Positions 28,017 to 36,964 of a stretch of DNA of 64,000 nucleotides are shown piece by piece. The stretch is taken from contig NZ_JAUSRE010000009.1 of the NCBI RefSeq assembly GCF_030811655.1, positions 62,001 to 126,000 of the forward strand. Direction: 5' to 3'. The stretch is from Pseudarthrobacter enclensis (GTDB lineage Bacteria; Actinomycetota; Actinomycetes; Actinomycetales; Micrococcaceae). Under the pieces are notes generated by a model. That model did not search any database. It had not been told where the DNA came from and saw only the letters and a list, made by a program, of their open reading frames with translations. Position numbers and translations under genes: made by a program. Numbering within the stretch: position 1 is the stretch's first letter; the number at the start of each line of letters is the position of its first letter.

Positions 28017-28691
28017 TTACACGTGCTGGTTGAAGACGTGCCGGCGGATCCAGGCATGCATGGCGATGGCTGCAGCGGAGGCTGCGTTGATGGAGCGGGT
28101 GGAGCCAAACTGTTCGATGGACAGGGTGGCGACGGCGGCCTCGTGGACTTCCGGCGTCAGGCCGGGGCCCTCCTGCCCGAAGACCAGCACGCAGTCGCGT
28201 GGCAGGTCGTAGGTTTCCAGCGGCACCGAGTCCGGGAAGATATCGACTCCGATGATTGCCAGATCCTCCCCCTGCGCCCACTGGACAAAGTCCTCCACGG
28301 TGGGGTGGTGGCGGACGTGCTGGTAGCGGTCGGTGACCATGGCTCCGCGGCGGTTCCACCGCCGTCGTCCGATGATGTGGACTTCCTTGGCAAGGAAGGC
28401 GTTGGCGGTGCGCACCACGGTGCCGATGTTCAGGTCGTGCTGCCAGTTCTCGATGGCCACGTGGAAGTTGTGCCGCCGGGAATCCAGGTCCGCCACGATG
28501 GCCTCGTGTTTCCAGTAGCGGTACTTGTCCAGCACGTTGCGCCGGTCCCCGTCGGCGAGCAGGTCCGGGTCCCAGTGGCCGCCCTCGGGCAGCTCGCCTT
28601 CCCAGGGCCCGACGCCGACCTCCGTCTTTTCGGGTTCGGCCTCCCCGGGCTGGTGGTTGGGTTCGTCAGTCATGCCGGGCGTTTGGTTCAC
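28017..28691 (-). CDS. SpoU-family tRNA/rRNA 2'-O-methyltransferase
   Basis: SAM-dependent RNA ribose methyltransferase with the SPOUT knot. Motif 2 is VLVFGQEGPGL (about residue 162) and motif 3 is LSIEQFGSTRSINAASAAAIAMHAW (about residues 185-210). An N-terminal charged region precedes WQHDLNIGTVVRTANAF, the motif 1 area. The target RNA cannot be assigned. GTG 28691 has GAAGG too close to it, and ATG 28673 lacks a site, so the start is uncertain by 18 bases. Divergent from the HAD gene. Confidence 0.88.
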   Translation of the reverse strand: MNQTPGMTDEPNHQPGEAEPEKTEVGVGPWEGELPEGGHWDPDLLADGDRRNVLDKYRYWKHEAIVADLDSRRHNFHVAIENWQHDLNIGTVVRTANAFLAKEVHIIGRRRWNRRGAMVTDRYQHVRHHPTVEDFVQWAQGEDLAIIGVDIFPDSVPLETYDLPRDCVLVFGQEGPGLTPEVHEAAVATLSIEQFGSTRSINAASAAAIAMHAWIRRHVFNQHV

Positions 28692-28744
28692 CCTTCAACA
28701 CTAGACTGGACTCTTCGGGCAACCATCACGACGCGGAGGCAGGC

Positions 28745-29581
28745 ATGGCAGAAGAGGACCAGGTGGCAGGCAACCCGGCGGTTTACCGCAGCGGGCAGGA
28801 GATTGAGTGCTGGCTGACGGACATGGACGGAGTCCTGGTCCACGAAAACCAGCCCATCCCGGGGGCTGCCGAACTCATCCAGCGCTGGGTGGATACGTCC
28901 AGGCGCTTCCTGGTGCTGACCAACAACTCCATCTTCACGCCCCGCGACCTCGCCGCCCGCCTCCGCTCGTCCGGCCTGGAGATCCCCGAAGAGAACATTT
29001 GGACCTCCGCCCTGGCCACGGCCCAGTTCCTGAAGGACCAGGTGTCCGCCGGGGGCTCGGAGTCGGGCAACCGCGCCTACACCATCGGCGAGGCTGGGCT
29101 GACGACCGCGCTGCACGAGGCTGGCTTCATCCTTACCGACCAGAATCCGGACTTCGTGGTGCTTGGCGAGACGCGCACGTACTCGTTCGAGGCGATCACC
29201 ACCGCCATCCGTCTGATCCTCGCCGGTGCACGGTTCATCGCCACCAACCCGGACGCCACGGGCCCTTCCAAGGACGGCCCCATGCCCGCCACCGGTGCCA
29301 TCGCGGCCCTCATCACCAAAGCTACCGGCCGGGAGCCCTACATCGTGGGCAAGCCGAACCCCATGATGTTCCGGTCGGCGATGAACCAGATTGACGCCCA
29401 CTCCGAGACGACCGCCATGATCGGCGACCGGATGGACACGGACATCATTGCCGGCATGGAGGCGGGCCTGCACACCGTCCTGGTCCTCAGCGGCATCACG
29501 CACAGGGACGACATTGCAGCCTACCCGTTCCGGCCAAACCAGGTGCTGAACTCGGTGGCGGATTTGAAGAACCAGATCTAG
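28745..29581 (+). CDS. HAD-IIA family hydrolase (NagD-like)
   Basis: A 278-residue phosphatase of the haloacid dehalogenase superfamily, subclass IIA. Motif 1 is WLTDMDGVLVHEN (nucleophile Asp near residue 26), motif 2 LVLTNNS, then the IIA cap, GKPNPMMF (motif 3 lysine) and MIGDRMDTDIIAG (motif 4). Members hydrolyse small phosphates such as phosphoglycolate, nitrophenyl phosphate or nucleotides; the specificity here is unknown. ATG 28745 follows GCGGAGGC. Its stop overlaps the convergent hydrolase stop by 4 bases. Confidence 0.92.
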   Translation: MAEEDQVAGNPAVYRSGQEIECWLTDMDGVLVHENQPIPGAAELIQRWVDTSRRFLVLTNNSIFTPRDLAARLRSSGLEIPEENIWTSALATAQFLKDQVSAGGSESGNRAYTIGEAGLTTALHEAGFILTDQNPDFVVLGETRTYSFEAITTAIRLILAGARFIATNPDATGPSKDGPMPATGAIAALITKATGREPYIVGKPNPMMFRSAMNQIDAHSETTAMIGDRMDTDIIAGMEAGLHTVLVLSGITHRDDIAAYPFRPNQVLNSVADLKNQI

Positions 29582-30618
29582 AAGATGCTGACCCGGGTGC
29601 CGCCCCGCGGCAGGGGGAAGAACCCGTCCAGCAGTTCCGTCACCAGCGGCCGGTAGATCTGCGGGTTCCAGCCGGGGCTCGCATGGGCGGGTGCGGCCCC
29701 TGTGGTCTGGAGGTTGCTGGACACCATGTTGTCCTTGAACACCACTGCCCAGGTTTCGGACGCCGTCTCGTAGTCGACAGTCCCGTCCTTGGGATTGCCA
29801 ATGTAGGCCATCTTCGCTGTCCCAAGCTTTCCCGCGAACTGGCTTCCATCGAAGTGGTAGATGTAGGCGGACTCGGTCTGGACCAGCACGTTGGACGGGG
29901 CGATCGGGGACAGCTGCTCCAGCGTCTGGTCGAGGATCTGGCGCCAGCTCCGTTCGTCCTTGTGGATGATCCGCTCCCCCAGCTCATATCCGCCGCGCAG
30001 GGTGGACGGGAACCTGACGCCGCTCTCGTAAAGGAACACCACGCCGTCGAACCAGCTTTGGTCAAGGACATCATGGGCGCTGTAGGGGCTGGAGTCCAGC
30101 AGGATGAATTGCACCTGGATGCCCTGGAGCGCAAGGAGCCGCGCCGCCACCTGCGTGGCGAGCATGCCGCCGAAGCTGTGTCCATAGAAGAAGAGCTTGG
30201 TGATCTTCTGCGCGGCGATATAGTCGGCGATGGCGTTGACCACCTCGGTAACGCTCAGCCCCAGGTTGGAATATCCGACGGCGGCGAGCCGGGCGCGCTT
30301 GTTCAGCGAGCCACGGAGGGTGTTGAGGATCCACTGCGCCTCCTCCCAGCTGGTCTTGTACCCGGGAAACAGGAACCAGCTGGCGTCCGGGTAGTAGGCG
30401 TCGGCGAAGTCGTCCGGAACGGCCAGGATCCTGGTGCTGCGTCGCTGCGACTGCACTTGGCGGGTCACCAGCATGTCTGCTGCGAGCAGTCCGGAGGCGC
30501 CGGCACCGGCCAGGAAGGTACGGCGCGAGAAGCGCTTGAGGGCAGCGGCTTGCGTCAGCAGCCGGGCGTCGGAGACCCCTCTCCGGCTCTGCGGATTTAC
30601 TTCCCCCTCATACGGCAC
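29578..30618 (-). CDS. Tat-exported alpha/beta-hydrolase-like protein
   Basis: A 346-residue protein. An N-terminal twin-arginine signal FSRRTFLAGAGASGLLAADML (about residues 29-49) follows a 28-residue leader. The core is alpha/beta-hydrolase-like: FFYGHSFGGMLATQVAARLL with a GHSFGG nucleophile elbow (Ser near residue 152), then IQVQFILLDSSPYS and GFFPLPRGG. Its enzymatic substrate is not recognised. The start GTG 30618 lies 6 bases after TACGGT, compatible with a leaderless mRNA. Confidence 0.75.
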   Translation of the reverse strand: MPYEGEVNPQSRRGVSDARLLTQAAALKRFSRRTFLAGAGASGLLAADMLVTRQVQSQRRSTRILAVPDDFADAYYPDASWFLFPGYKTSWEEAQWILNTLRGSLNKRARLAAVGYSNLGLSVTEVVNAIADYIAAQKITKLFFYGHSFGGMLATQVAARLLALQGIQVQFILLDSSPYSAHDVLDQSWFDGVVFLYESGVRFPSTLRGGYELGERIIHKDERSWRQILDQTLEQLSPIAPSNVLVQTESAYIYHFDGSQFAGKLGTAKMAYIGNPKDGTVDYETASETWAVVFKDNMVSSNLQTTGAAPAHASPGWNPQIYRPLVTELLDGFFPLPRGGTRVSIF

Positions 30619-30687
30619 ACTCCTACCGTAAGCCCCGGGAAAGTCACCGCCGCAACGGTGGATGTTAACGTTCGGTGACGCTGCGCG

Positions 30688-31308
30688 TCAGCTTGCGGCC
30701 TGGCCTTCCGTGGCCGGAAATGGAGCCAGCGGCTCGTGCTGGCGGCGGCGGATTTCCAGGCCGATGTCGTTGTAGCGGCCCAGCAGGTCCGCTCCGTCGG
30801 GCGCGTCTGGGTTGTCGAGCAGGGCGAAGAGCGCGTCGCTGGCCTGCAGCAATTCCTGGTCCGTGTATTCGCTGAGCGGGCGGCCGTACAATTCCTCGAT
30901 CCACATGACCGGCAGCTGGGGGAAATCACCCGCGTACGCGCCGCCGGGGAAAAGCTCCCTGATGTCGTCGTCCATCGGGAGCGGGCGGCTGCTGGAAGGT
31001 CCGTCCACTGCCCAGTCGTGCGCGGCGGGCGTGAGTTGCAGCGAGACCCCTGCGGACCGCGCACCCGGCAACGAGTTGGTGTCCAGGGCGTTGAGATCCC
31101 TGCGGAGACCCGCCAGCGCAGAGGACTCGATCAGCGCGGCCTGGGAAAGGTCGACACAGATACGGCAGCGAATGCCCATCCGACGGACACGCCGGATGAT
31201 GTGGGCAAGTTCAGAACGGGACTCCTGGTGAAGGGTTCCCCGGACTTCAATCCGGACGACGTCTGCAGGGACATCGACGTTAACGAGAGCGTCTAATGCG
31301 CGGTCCAT
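30688..31308 (-). CDS. STAS-like domain protein
   Basis: A 206-residue protein whose first 100 residues look like a STAS/anti-sigma-antagonist fold: VVRIEVRGTLHQESRSELAHII, then RCRICVDLSQAALIESSALAGLRRDL, with the Ser-Ser at the position of the usual phospho-acceptor. The C-terminal half (PVMWIEELYGRPLSEYTDQELLQASDALFALLD) is acidic, helical and not recognised. ATG 31308 has GGAG upstream. It lies downstream of, and in the same direction as, the GAF-ANTAR gene, suggesting a shared signalling role (inference). Confidence 0.6.
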   Translation of the reverse strand: MDRALDALVNVDVPADVVRIEVRGTLHQESRSELAHIIRRVRRMGIRCRICVDLSQAALIESSALAGLRRDLNALDTNSLPGARSAGVSLQLTPAAHDWAVDGPSSSRPLPMDDDIRELFPGGAYAGDFPQLPVMWIEELYGRPLSEYTDQELLQASDALFALLDNPDAPDGADLLGRYNDIGLEIRRRQHEPLAPFPATEGQAAS

Positions 31309-31390
31309 AGGTACTCCAAAAGAGGTCTATGGCCGACGGCTCAACCTCCGCAAGCGTAACCCCAGCCGGAGGCCCCGCACAACCCGGACT

Positions 31391-32170
31391 TCAACTGCCC
31401 GTGCCCGGGCTGACCTTTCCCGGTTCCTGGTAAAAGGTGCGTGCACCGGCACCCCCCACCGAATCGACGATCGACCTTGCAACGTCGCGTAATTTGGTAT
31501 TGCTGTTGCTGGACGCCCCGGTAAGGATTTCGACGGCGTCTGCCTGGCTGCAGCGGTTCTGCGCCATGACGATGCCCACGGCAATGTCGATGGTGGTGCG
31601 GGACTCCAGCGTTGCGCGCAGGTTGGACGCACTGTCCGCGTGCAGCGAGAACCGTACGGCAAGTCGCAGGGCCTGCGAGATTTCGCGGGTAAAGTCCCTT
31701 GCCCTCTCAGCCGCCCTCCCGTCGAACTTGTGCGGGACGTCGGAGTAGAGGTTCAGCGCCGCCTTTGCCTCGCCGTGCAGGTTGAACGGCAGGGACAGTA
31801 CTGACCGCAGCCCGTGGGAGGCGACGGCCGCAGCGTAGTCGGGGCCCCACCGGTCCTCCTGGAACAAATCCGGGACGTAGACTTCACGCTCGTCCTTGGC
31901 CGCGGAAAGGCATGGGCCCTGGGAGAGGGAGTACTGGATTTCATCAACTTCGCGCGCCGAATCGCTGCTCCAGCCGATGGTTGCGGCCTTCCGGTCACGG
32001 AGCAGGGTGATGCCACACAGGGCGTCGTCGCCGTCCCCGGCCATCTGATGGGCGGAGAACCGGGCCAGTTCATTGAGGAAGTCCTCAAAATCGGCGCTTT
32101 CCAGGATAAGGTTCTGGATTTGGTCGGTCGCGCTCAACGTTGCGCTCAAGGGCTGTTCTGGGGGGAGCAA
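31391..32170 (-). CDS. GAF and ANTAR domain protein
   Basis: A 259-residue predicted antitermination regulator. The GAF domain occupies roughly residues 20-165 (CGITLLRDRKAATIGWSSDSARE, GPCLSAAKDEREVYVPDL, GLRSVLSLPFNLHGEAKAALNLYS). The ANTAR RNA-binding helices follow (RATLESRTTIDIAVGIVMAQNRCSQADAVEIL, about residues 185-220). Known ANTAR proteins bind paired hairpins in leader RNAs. The start appears to be TTG 32170 with GGAG 11 bases upstream; a TTG 21 bases further in is possible. Targets are unknown. Confidence 0.88.
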   Translation of the reverse strand: MLPPEQPLSATLSATDQIQNLILESADFEDFLNELARFSAHQMAGDGDDALCGITLLRDRKAATIGWSSDSAREVDEIQYSLSQGPCLSAAKDEREVYVPDLFQEDRWGPDYAAAVASHGLRSVLSLPFNLHGEAKAALNLYSDVPHKFDGRAAERARDFTREISQALRLAVRFSLHADSASNLRATLESRTTIDIAVGIVMAQNRCSQADAVEILTGASSNSNTKLRDVARSIVDSVGGAGARTFYQEPGKVSPGTGS

Positions 32171-32284
32171 GGTACACGATCTCCAAGTGCTGAACGGGTT
32201 ATTCCTATGATATGGCAGCCTTGAACGATCGACCAGCAGCAGGCCACCGGCGCGGACCGGGCGGTTGAACGGGCCGCGCTTGAA

Positions 32285-32869
32285 TCAGGAGAGTCCCAGC
32301 TCGTCCTTGCCGAACGCGAAGAGGTAGGGGACGCCGGTTTCGGCTTCGATTTTTTCCTTGGCTCCGGTGTCGCGGTCCACGATCACGGCCACGGCCACTA
32401 CGTTGCCGCCGGCTTTGCGGACGCCCTCGACTGCCGTCAGCGCTGAACCGCCGGTAGTGGACGTGTCCTCCAGGACCAGCACCTTGCGGCCCTCAACAGA
32501 CGGGCCCTCCACCTGGCGGCCCATGCCGTAGGACTTCTGGACTTTCCGGACCACAAAGGCATCGACCGCCCGGCCCGCGTCCGCGGCCGCGTGCATGACG
32601 GCGGTGCCCACAGGGTCAGCACCCATGGTCAGGCCTCCGGCGCACTCGAAGTCGATCCCGGCGTCGTCCGCCAGTGCCAGCATTACCTGGCCGACCAGCT
32701 TGGACGCCTCGTGATGCAGGGTGATGCGGCGCAGGTCGATGTAATAATGGGCCTCCGCCCCGCTGGAGAGGATCACCTTGCCGCGGACCACGGCAAGTTC
32801 CTTAATCAGTTCGAGCAGTCGGGCGCGGGCAGCTGCGGTGTCTGCCGCAGTGTCTGTGGGCGAAGTCAT
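32285..32869 (-). CDS. pyrE: Orotate phosphoribosyltransferase
   Basis: Converts orotate and PRPP to OMP in pyrimidine synthesis. From ATG 32869 the protein has 194 residues, a normal size: LLELIKELAVVRGKVILSSG, YYIDLRRITLHHEASKLVG, FECAGGLTMGADPVG and the PRPP loop VLVLEDTSTTGGSAL (about residues 124-138). The upstream monooxygenase frame runs into this gene without a stop, so a fused product is possible. The local ribosome site (TTGAGC) is weak. Confidence 0.93.
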   Translation of the reverse strand: MTSPTDTAADTAAARARLLELIKELAVVRGKVILSSGAEAHYYIDLRRITLHHEASKLVGQVMLALADDAGIDFECAGGLTMGADPVGTAVMHAAADAGRAVDAFVVRKVQKSYGMGRQVEGPSVEGRKVLVLEDTSTTGGSALTAVEGVRKAGGNVVAVAVIVDRDTGAKEKIEAETGVPYLFAFGKDELGLS

Positions 32870-34177
32870 GGGCTCAAGTTTAGTGGGTGGGGTGACCGCC
32901 AACGGGCGGGCAAAGCCCGGCGCGTGCTCGGGGCGTGGTCCCAACGCGATAACGCGGGGCAGGAGGCGCCTGATGACTGGATTGTGGCGCAGGATGAAGA
33001 AGATCGTGCGCTGGACTGGGAAGCGGCTCCGGCCGCCGTCCTGCCCCTTCCCGGCGAGCATCTCCCCCGAGAGCGTGCCTGCGAAGAGCGGAACGAAGAT
33101 AACCCGGTGCATGATGCGCTGCACGGCTTGCACCACCAAGGTGGGCATGCGGCGGCGGCGCTGGACCGCTGCAAGGGTGCGGAGCCGCACTCGTCCACGA
33201 CGTAGGTCCGGGGCCAGCCGTTCCGCGGCTGCCACAGCGTCCTGGATGGCCAGATTGATACCCACACCGCCGGCCGGGGACATCGCGTGCGCGGCGTCCC
33301 CGATGCAAAGGAATCCGTCCACGTACCAGCGCCGCAGGCGGTTCAGTTTGACGTCCAGCCAGTGCAGGTCGTCCACGCTGCGGATCGAATCAACGCGGTC
33401 GGCGAGGTCCGGGCGCAGTGCCGCCACGCGCTGCCGGAACCACTCCACGCCCTTGGCGCGGATGGCCGCGTCCGAGCCTTTGGGGGCAAGGTAGCCCATT
33501 TGGTAGTAGTGGGTCCTGTTGAGGGCGATCATGGCGTCGCGGTCCCCCAGCGAGGGGACCACACCGGCTACCTCCCCCTGTTCCGAAAGGTGGCGGGGGA
33601 GCCTGAACCACCACGTATCGAAAGGCACCGGATATTCCTTGGTCCGCATGCCCGCTGCGCGCCGCAGCACCGAGTGCCGGCCGTCGGCAGCCACTACGAC
33701 GTCGGCATGCAGCACCTGGTCACGGTACCCGCCGTCGGCCCGGTAGCGCACCCCGGTGACGCGGCCGCCGTCGAACTCCAGCCCCGTGGCTTCGCTTTCC
33801 ATGAGCAGCGAAAACGTCGGTTCCTTTGCTGCGGCCGCGGCAAGGAAATCCAGGAAGTCCCACTGCGGCATCATGGCCACGTAGTTGTACGGCGGCTTCA
33901 GCGAGTCGAAGGCCGCGAGGGTGACCAGGCCGGCACCGGGGACGGGGACCGCGACGTTGCTGAGCCTGCTTTGCGGCAGGGAGCGGAAGCCGGCGCCCAG
34001 GCCGAGTTCGTCCATCAACCGGATGGTGGATGCATGCACGGTGTCGCCACGGAAATCCCGCAGGAAGTCGCGGTGCTTCTCCAGGACGGTCACGCGCACC
34101 CCTGCCCGTGCCAGCAGCAGGCCCAGCATCATTCCCGCCGGGCCCCCGCCCACCACGGCACACCCCGTGCGCTCCAT
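32870..34177 (-). CDS. FAD-dependent monooxygenase, in frame with pyrE
   Basis: A flavoprotein of the p-hydroxybenzoate-hydroxylase/UbiH group. From ATG 34177: GCAVVGGGPAGMMLGLLLARAG (dinucleotide-binding Rossmann start), LEKHRDFLRDFRGDTVHAST, VVVAADGRHSVLRR (DG motif, about residue 165) and FLCIGDAAHAMSPAGGVGINLAIQDA (GD motif, about residues 280-305). About 437 residues precede the pyrE ATG, and no in-frame stop occurs, so the frame continues to 32285 (630 residues in total). Either a lost stop codon created a fusion or pyrE is also translated from its own ATG. The substrate is unknown. Confidence 0.85.
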
Positions 34178-34215
34178 GCAATTACCGTACGCCGCGCAGG
34201 TCCCTGCCGGAACAG

Positions 34216-34245
34216 TTGAGGGTTGTTGACAGCGCTGGCTAGGCT
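34216..34245 (+). promoter_or_regulatory. Probable leaderless promoter of nadE
   Basis: TTGAGG, 18 bases, TAGGCT. The -10 box ends 7 bases before the nadE ATG, which has no ribosome site, so transcription probably starts at the start codon. Confidence 0.55.
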
Positions 34246-34252
34246 GGACCAC

Positions 34253-35107
34253 ATGCGCGAACTCCAGGCCAAAATCATTGAAGAAATGGGCGTGCAGCCC
34301 CGGATCGACCCTGCAGGGGAGGTGCGCAAGCGCGTCACGTTCCTCAAGGAGTACCTGAAGGCCACCCACACCAAGGGCTTTGTCCTGGGCATCTCGGGCG
34401 GCCTGGATTCATCCCTGGCCGGCAGGCTCGCGCAGCTGGCAGTGGACGAGCTTGAGGCCGAGGGCGTGGAGGCCAATTTCGTGGCCGTCCGACTGCCCTA
34501 CGGCGTGCAGCACGACGAGGAAGACGCGCAGGCGGCCCTGGACTTCATCAAGGCCAAAACGGAGTGGACGTTCAACATTTCGGCCGCTGTGGACGGCTTC
34601 GAGGAGGAGTTCGAAAAGACCGTGGGCTCGGAAATCTCCGACTTCCACAAGGGCAACACCAAGGCCCGCACCCGCATGATCGCCCAGTATGCCCTCGCGG
34701 GTGAGCACAACTATCTGGTGGTCGGCACGGACCACGGCGCGGAGTCCGTGACCGGCTTCTTCACGAAGTACGGCGACGGCGGCGCGGACATCCTGCCCCT
34801 GTTCGGCCTCAACAAGCGGCAGAACCGTGCCCTGCTGGCCGAGCTCGGCGCCCCCGCGCGCGTCTGGGAGAAGGTTCCCACGGCGGACCTGCTGGACGAC
34901 CGGCCGGGCCGCACGGATGAGGACGAACTTGGCCTCAGCTACGACCAGATCGACGACTACCTTGAGGGTCGGGAGGTTCCGGACGCCGTGGCCGAGTCGA
35001 TCGAACAGAAGTACCTCCGGACCCGCCACAAGCGCACCGTGCCGGTGACCATCTTCGACACGTGGTGGAAGGCCCAGGGTCCGGAGGAGCCCCGCGCGGG
35101 GCTGTAG
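34253..35107 (+). CDS. nadE: Ammonia-dependent NAD+ synthetase
   Basis: Final step of NAD synthesis: amidates deamido-NAD with ammonia and ATP. The 284 residues match the single-domain NadE type with no glutaminase domain. The ATP-pyrophosphatase loop [17 protein letters not shown] lies near residues 44-60; [44 protein letters not shown] and the C-terminal [13 protein letters not shown] are conserved. ATG 34253 sits directly after a -10 box. Convergent with the IclR gene. Confidence 0.95.
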   Translation: MRELQAKIIEEMGVQPRIDPAGEVRKRVTFLKEYLKATHTKGFVLGISGGLDSSLAGRLAQLAVDELEAEGVEANFVAVRLPYGVQHDEEDAQAALDFIKAKTEWTFNISAAVDGFEEEFEKTVGSEISDFHKGNTKARTRMIAQYALAGEHNYLVVGTDHGAESVTGFFTKYGDGGADILPLFGLNKRQNRALLAELGAPARVWEKVPTADLLDDRPGRTDEDELGLSYDQIDDYLEGREVPDAVAESIEQKYLRTRHKRTVPVTIFDTWWKAQGPEEPRAGL

Positions 35108-35128
35108 GCAGCCCCCACTTTTAGGAGT

Positions 35129-35183
35129 ACGACGGCGGGTCGCACCGGGCAGGCCTGGAAACCGCCCAGCGGTCCGCCGTCGT
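35129..35183. terminator. Hairpin between nadE and the IclR gene
   Basis: A 10-bp stem ACGACGGCGG/CCGCCGTCGT with a long loop lies between two convergent genes. On the minus strand ACTCCTAAAAG follows and on the plus strand no T-run follows, so this is a moderate call. Confidence 0.45.
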
Positions 35184-35208
35184 TGCGGGTGGCCTAAGCC
35201 CGTGAGGT

Positions 35209-36006
35209 TCAGCGCCTGCGCCGCCCGCCGTCCCCTCCCCCACCGAGCTGCTGCGTGATCCGGTGCGCCTCCGCCATCAGTAGTCCGCCCAGTTCCTCCT
35301 GCCGTGCGGGCTTGAAGCGTGGTTCGATGCCGGTGAGGGACAACGCCCAGGCGGGCTTCCCGGAACGGTCGAACACGGCGGCGCCCATCCCCCAGCTTCC
35401 CTCCAGGACCAGTCCGGGGTTTACGGAGTAGCCGGCCAGCCGGGTGCGGGCCAGGTTGTCCCGCACCAGCTGCGGGGTGTGGTTCACGGCGAAGCTGCCG
35501 GCATGGTCATCCCAGCGGCCCAGCAGCTCCTCCTGCTCGCTTTTGGGCAGGAAGGCCAGGATTGCGGTTCCGGCAGAGGCGACCCCAAGGGGGAACCGTA
35601 CGCCCTCGTGCAGGACAAACGACCGGACAGGGAAACTTCCTTCTTCGCGCAGCAGGCACACGGTCTGGGCGCCGCGGCGGATGGAGAAGAAGGCGCTCTC
35701 ACCCGTTGCCTCTGCCAGCCGCCTGAGGCTGGGCCGCGCGATGTCCTCCAAGGGAAAGCGCGCCGATGCGACCGATCCCATCAACAGCACCTCGGGGCCC
35801 AGGACCCAGTTGCCCGTGACGGGGTCGTGGTCCAGCAGGCCCTCCGCGGCAAGGGAGGTCAGGAGCCGGTGGACCGTGGGACGGGTAAGTCCCGATTCCC
35901 GGACCAGGCGCATCAGGGGCATCCCCTCGGCACTGCGGCCCACCAACCGCAGCAGTCCTGAAATCCGCGCAACCACCTGGGCGCCCTGAACGGGGGCGGC
36001 AGCCAT
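35209..36006 (-). CDS. IclR-family transcriptional regulator
   Basis: A 265-residue regulator. The N-terminal winged helix (RISGLLRLVGRSAEGMPLMRLVRESGLTRPTVHRLLTSLAAEGLL, about residues 13-57) is followed by an IclR effector domain (SAFFSIRRGAQTVCLLREEGSFPVRSF, GVASAGTAILAF, RLAGYSVNPGLVLEGSWGMGAAVFD). It ends in an odd glycine/arginine tail. ATG 36006 has GAGGAGG upstream; the longer in-frame extension would cover the operator. It is divergent from the acetoacetate operon and most likely controls it and itself; the inducer is unknown. Confidence 0.9.
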   Translation of the reverse strand: MAAAPVQGAQVVARISGLLRLVGRSAEGMPLMRLVRESGLTRPTVHRLLTSLAAEGLLDHDPVTGNWVLGPEVLLMGSVASARFPLEDIARPSLRRLAEATGESAFFSIRRGAQTVCLLREEGSFPVRSFVLHEGVRFPLGVASAGTAILAFLPKSEQEELLGRWDDHAGSFAVNHTPQLVRDNLARTRLAGYSVNPGLVLEGSWGMGAAVFDRSGKPAWALSLTGIEPRFKPARQEELGGLLMAEAHRITQQLGGGGDGGRRRR

Positions 36007-36017
36007 AGAGCCTCCTC

Positions 36018-36045
36018 GTGTCCACAATATGGATACTTCGTATCC
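36018..36045. promoter_or_regulatory. Candidate IclR operator
   Basis: Two overlapping inverted repeats lie between the divergent genes: GTGTCCA-caata-TGGATAC (36018-36036, one mismatch) and GGATAC-ttc-GTATCC (36031-36045, perfect). A further GTGTCCATACTGTAC copy follows at 36049-36063. Confidence 0.55.
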
Positions 36046-36172
36046 TGGTGTCCATACTGTACGACAATCCGGTGCGATTCTTGACACTCGTCGCCTGCCG
36101 CCCGTAGTCTCCAAACTCAGATTCCAGCCGTCCACTAAGTGGACGCGCGTCCGTGCTCAACGAGGAGACGTC

Positions 36173-36889
36173 ATGAAGAAACTCCAGGCTTCTGCCGCCG
36201 CGGCCTTGGAAGGGGCCCTCCAGGACGGCATCACCGTCGCCGTGGGCGGGTTTGGCCTCAGCGGCATTCCTGCCGACCTGATCGAAGCCCTCCGTGACGC
36301 CGGCGTCCGGGACCTCACCGTGGTCTCCAACAACATGGGCGTGGACGGCAAGGGGCTGGGCGTCCTGATCGAGGCAGGCCAGGTGCGCAAGGTGATCGCC
36401 TCCTACGTAGGCGAGAACAAGCTGTTCGCGGAGCAGTACCTCGCCGGCAAGCTGGAGGTGGAGTTCACCCCGCAGGGCACCCTTGCAGAGCGGCTTCGCG
36501 CTGGCGGCGCCGGTATTCCTGCCTTCTACACCAAGACCGGGGTGGGGACGCTGGTTGCCGAAGGCAAGCCGCATGAGGTATTCGACGGCGAAACGTACGT
36601 CCAGGAGCGGGCCATCCGCGCCGACGTCGCACTGGTCCACGCCCACACGGCGGATACGGACGGCAACCTCATCTACCGCTACACCGCCCGGAACTTCAAC
36701 CCGGTGGTGGCCACCGCGGGAGTCCTGACCGTCGCCGAGGCGGAAGTCATCGTGGAGCCCGGCCAACTGGATCCCAACCACATCGTTACCCCAGGCGTCT
36801 TTGTCCAGCGGCTTGTCCAGGCAACGGACCGTGTCAAGGACATCGAGCAGCGGACCGTCCGGCAGCGCGCCGGCCTTGTCCCTGCCTAA
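36173..36889 (+). CDS. scoA: 3-oxoacid CoA-transferase subunit A
   Basis: Alpha subunit of an acetoacetate/succinyl-CoA transferase, 238 residues. VAVGGFGLSGIPADLIEALRD (about residues 21-41) is the CoA-binding glycine loop of family I. VSNNMGVDGKGLGVLIEAGQVRKVIASYVGEN and FTPQGTLAERLRAGGAGIPAFYT are typical. ATG 36173 has GAGGAG upstream. Its partner subunit lies two genes downstream, after the transporter, which is an unusual split. Confidence 0.92.
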   Translation: MKKLQASAAAALEGALQDGITVAVGGFGLSGIPADLIEALRDAGVRDLTVVSNNMGVDGKGLGVLIEAGQVRKVIASYVGENKLFAEQYLAGKLEVEFTPQGTLAERLRAGGAGIPAFYTKTGVGTLVAEGKPHEVFDGETYVQERAIRADVALVHAHTADTDGNLIYRYTARNFNPVVATAGVLTVAEAEVIVEPGQLDPNHIVTPGVFVQRLVQATDRVKDIEQRTVRQRAGLVPA

Positions 36890-36964
36890 ACCAGGGCCGC
36901 CCCAGCTGCAACCGCTCCCGCTGCCGCCTATTGACGCCCACTACTCAATGGAGAGATACACCTC

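Noticed and set aside
33287..34219. A plus-strand open frame of 310 codons opposite the flavin monooxygenase
   Set aside because: The complementary strand carries clear FAD motifs; this is a composition shadow.
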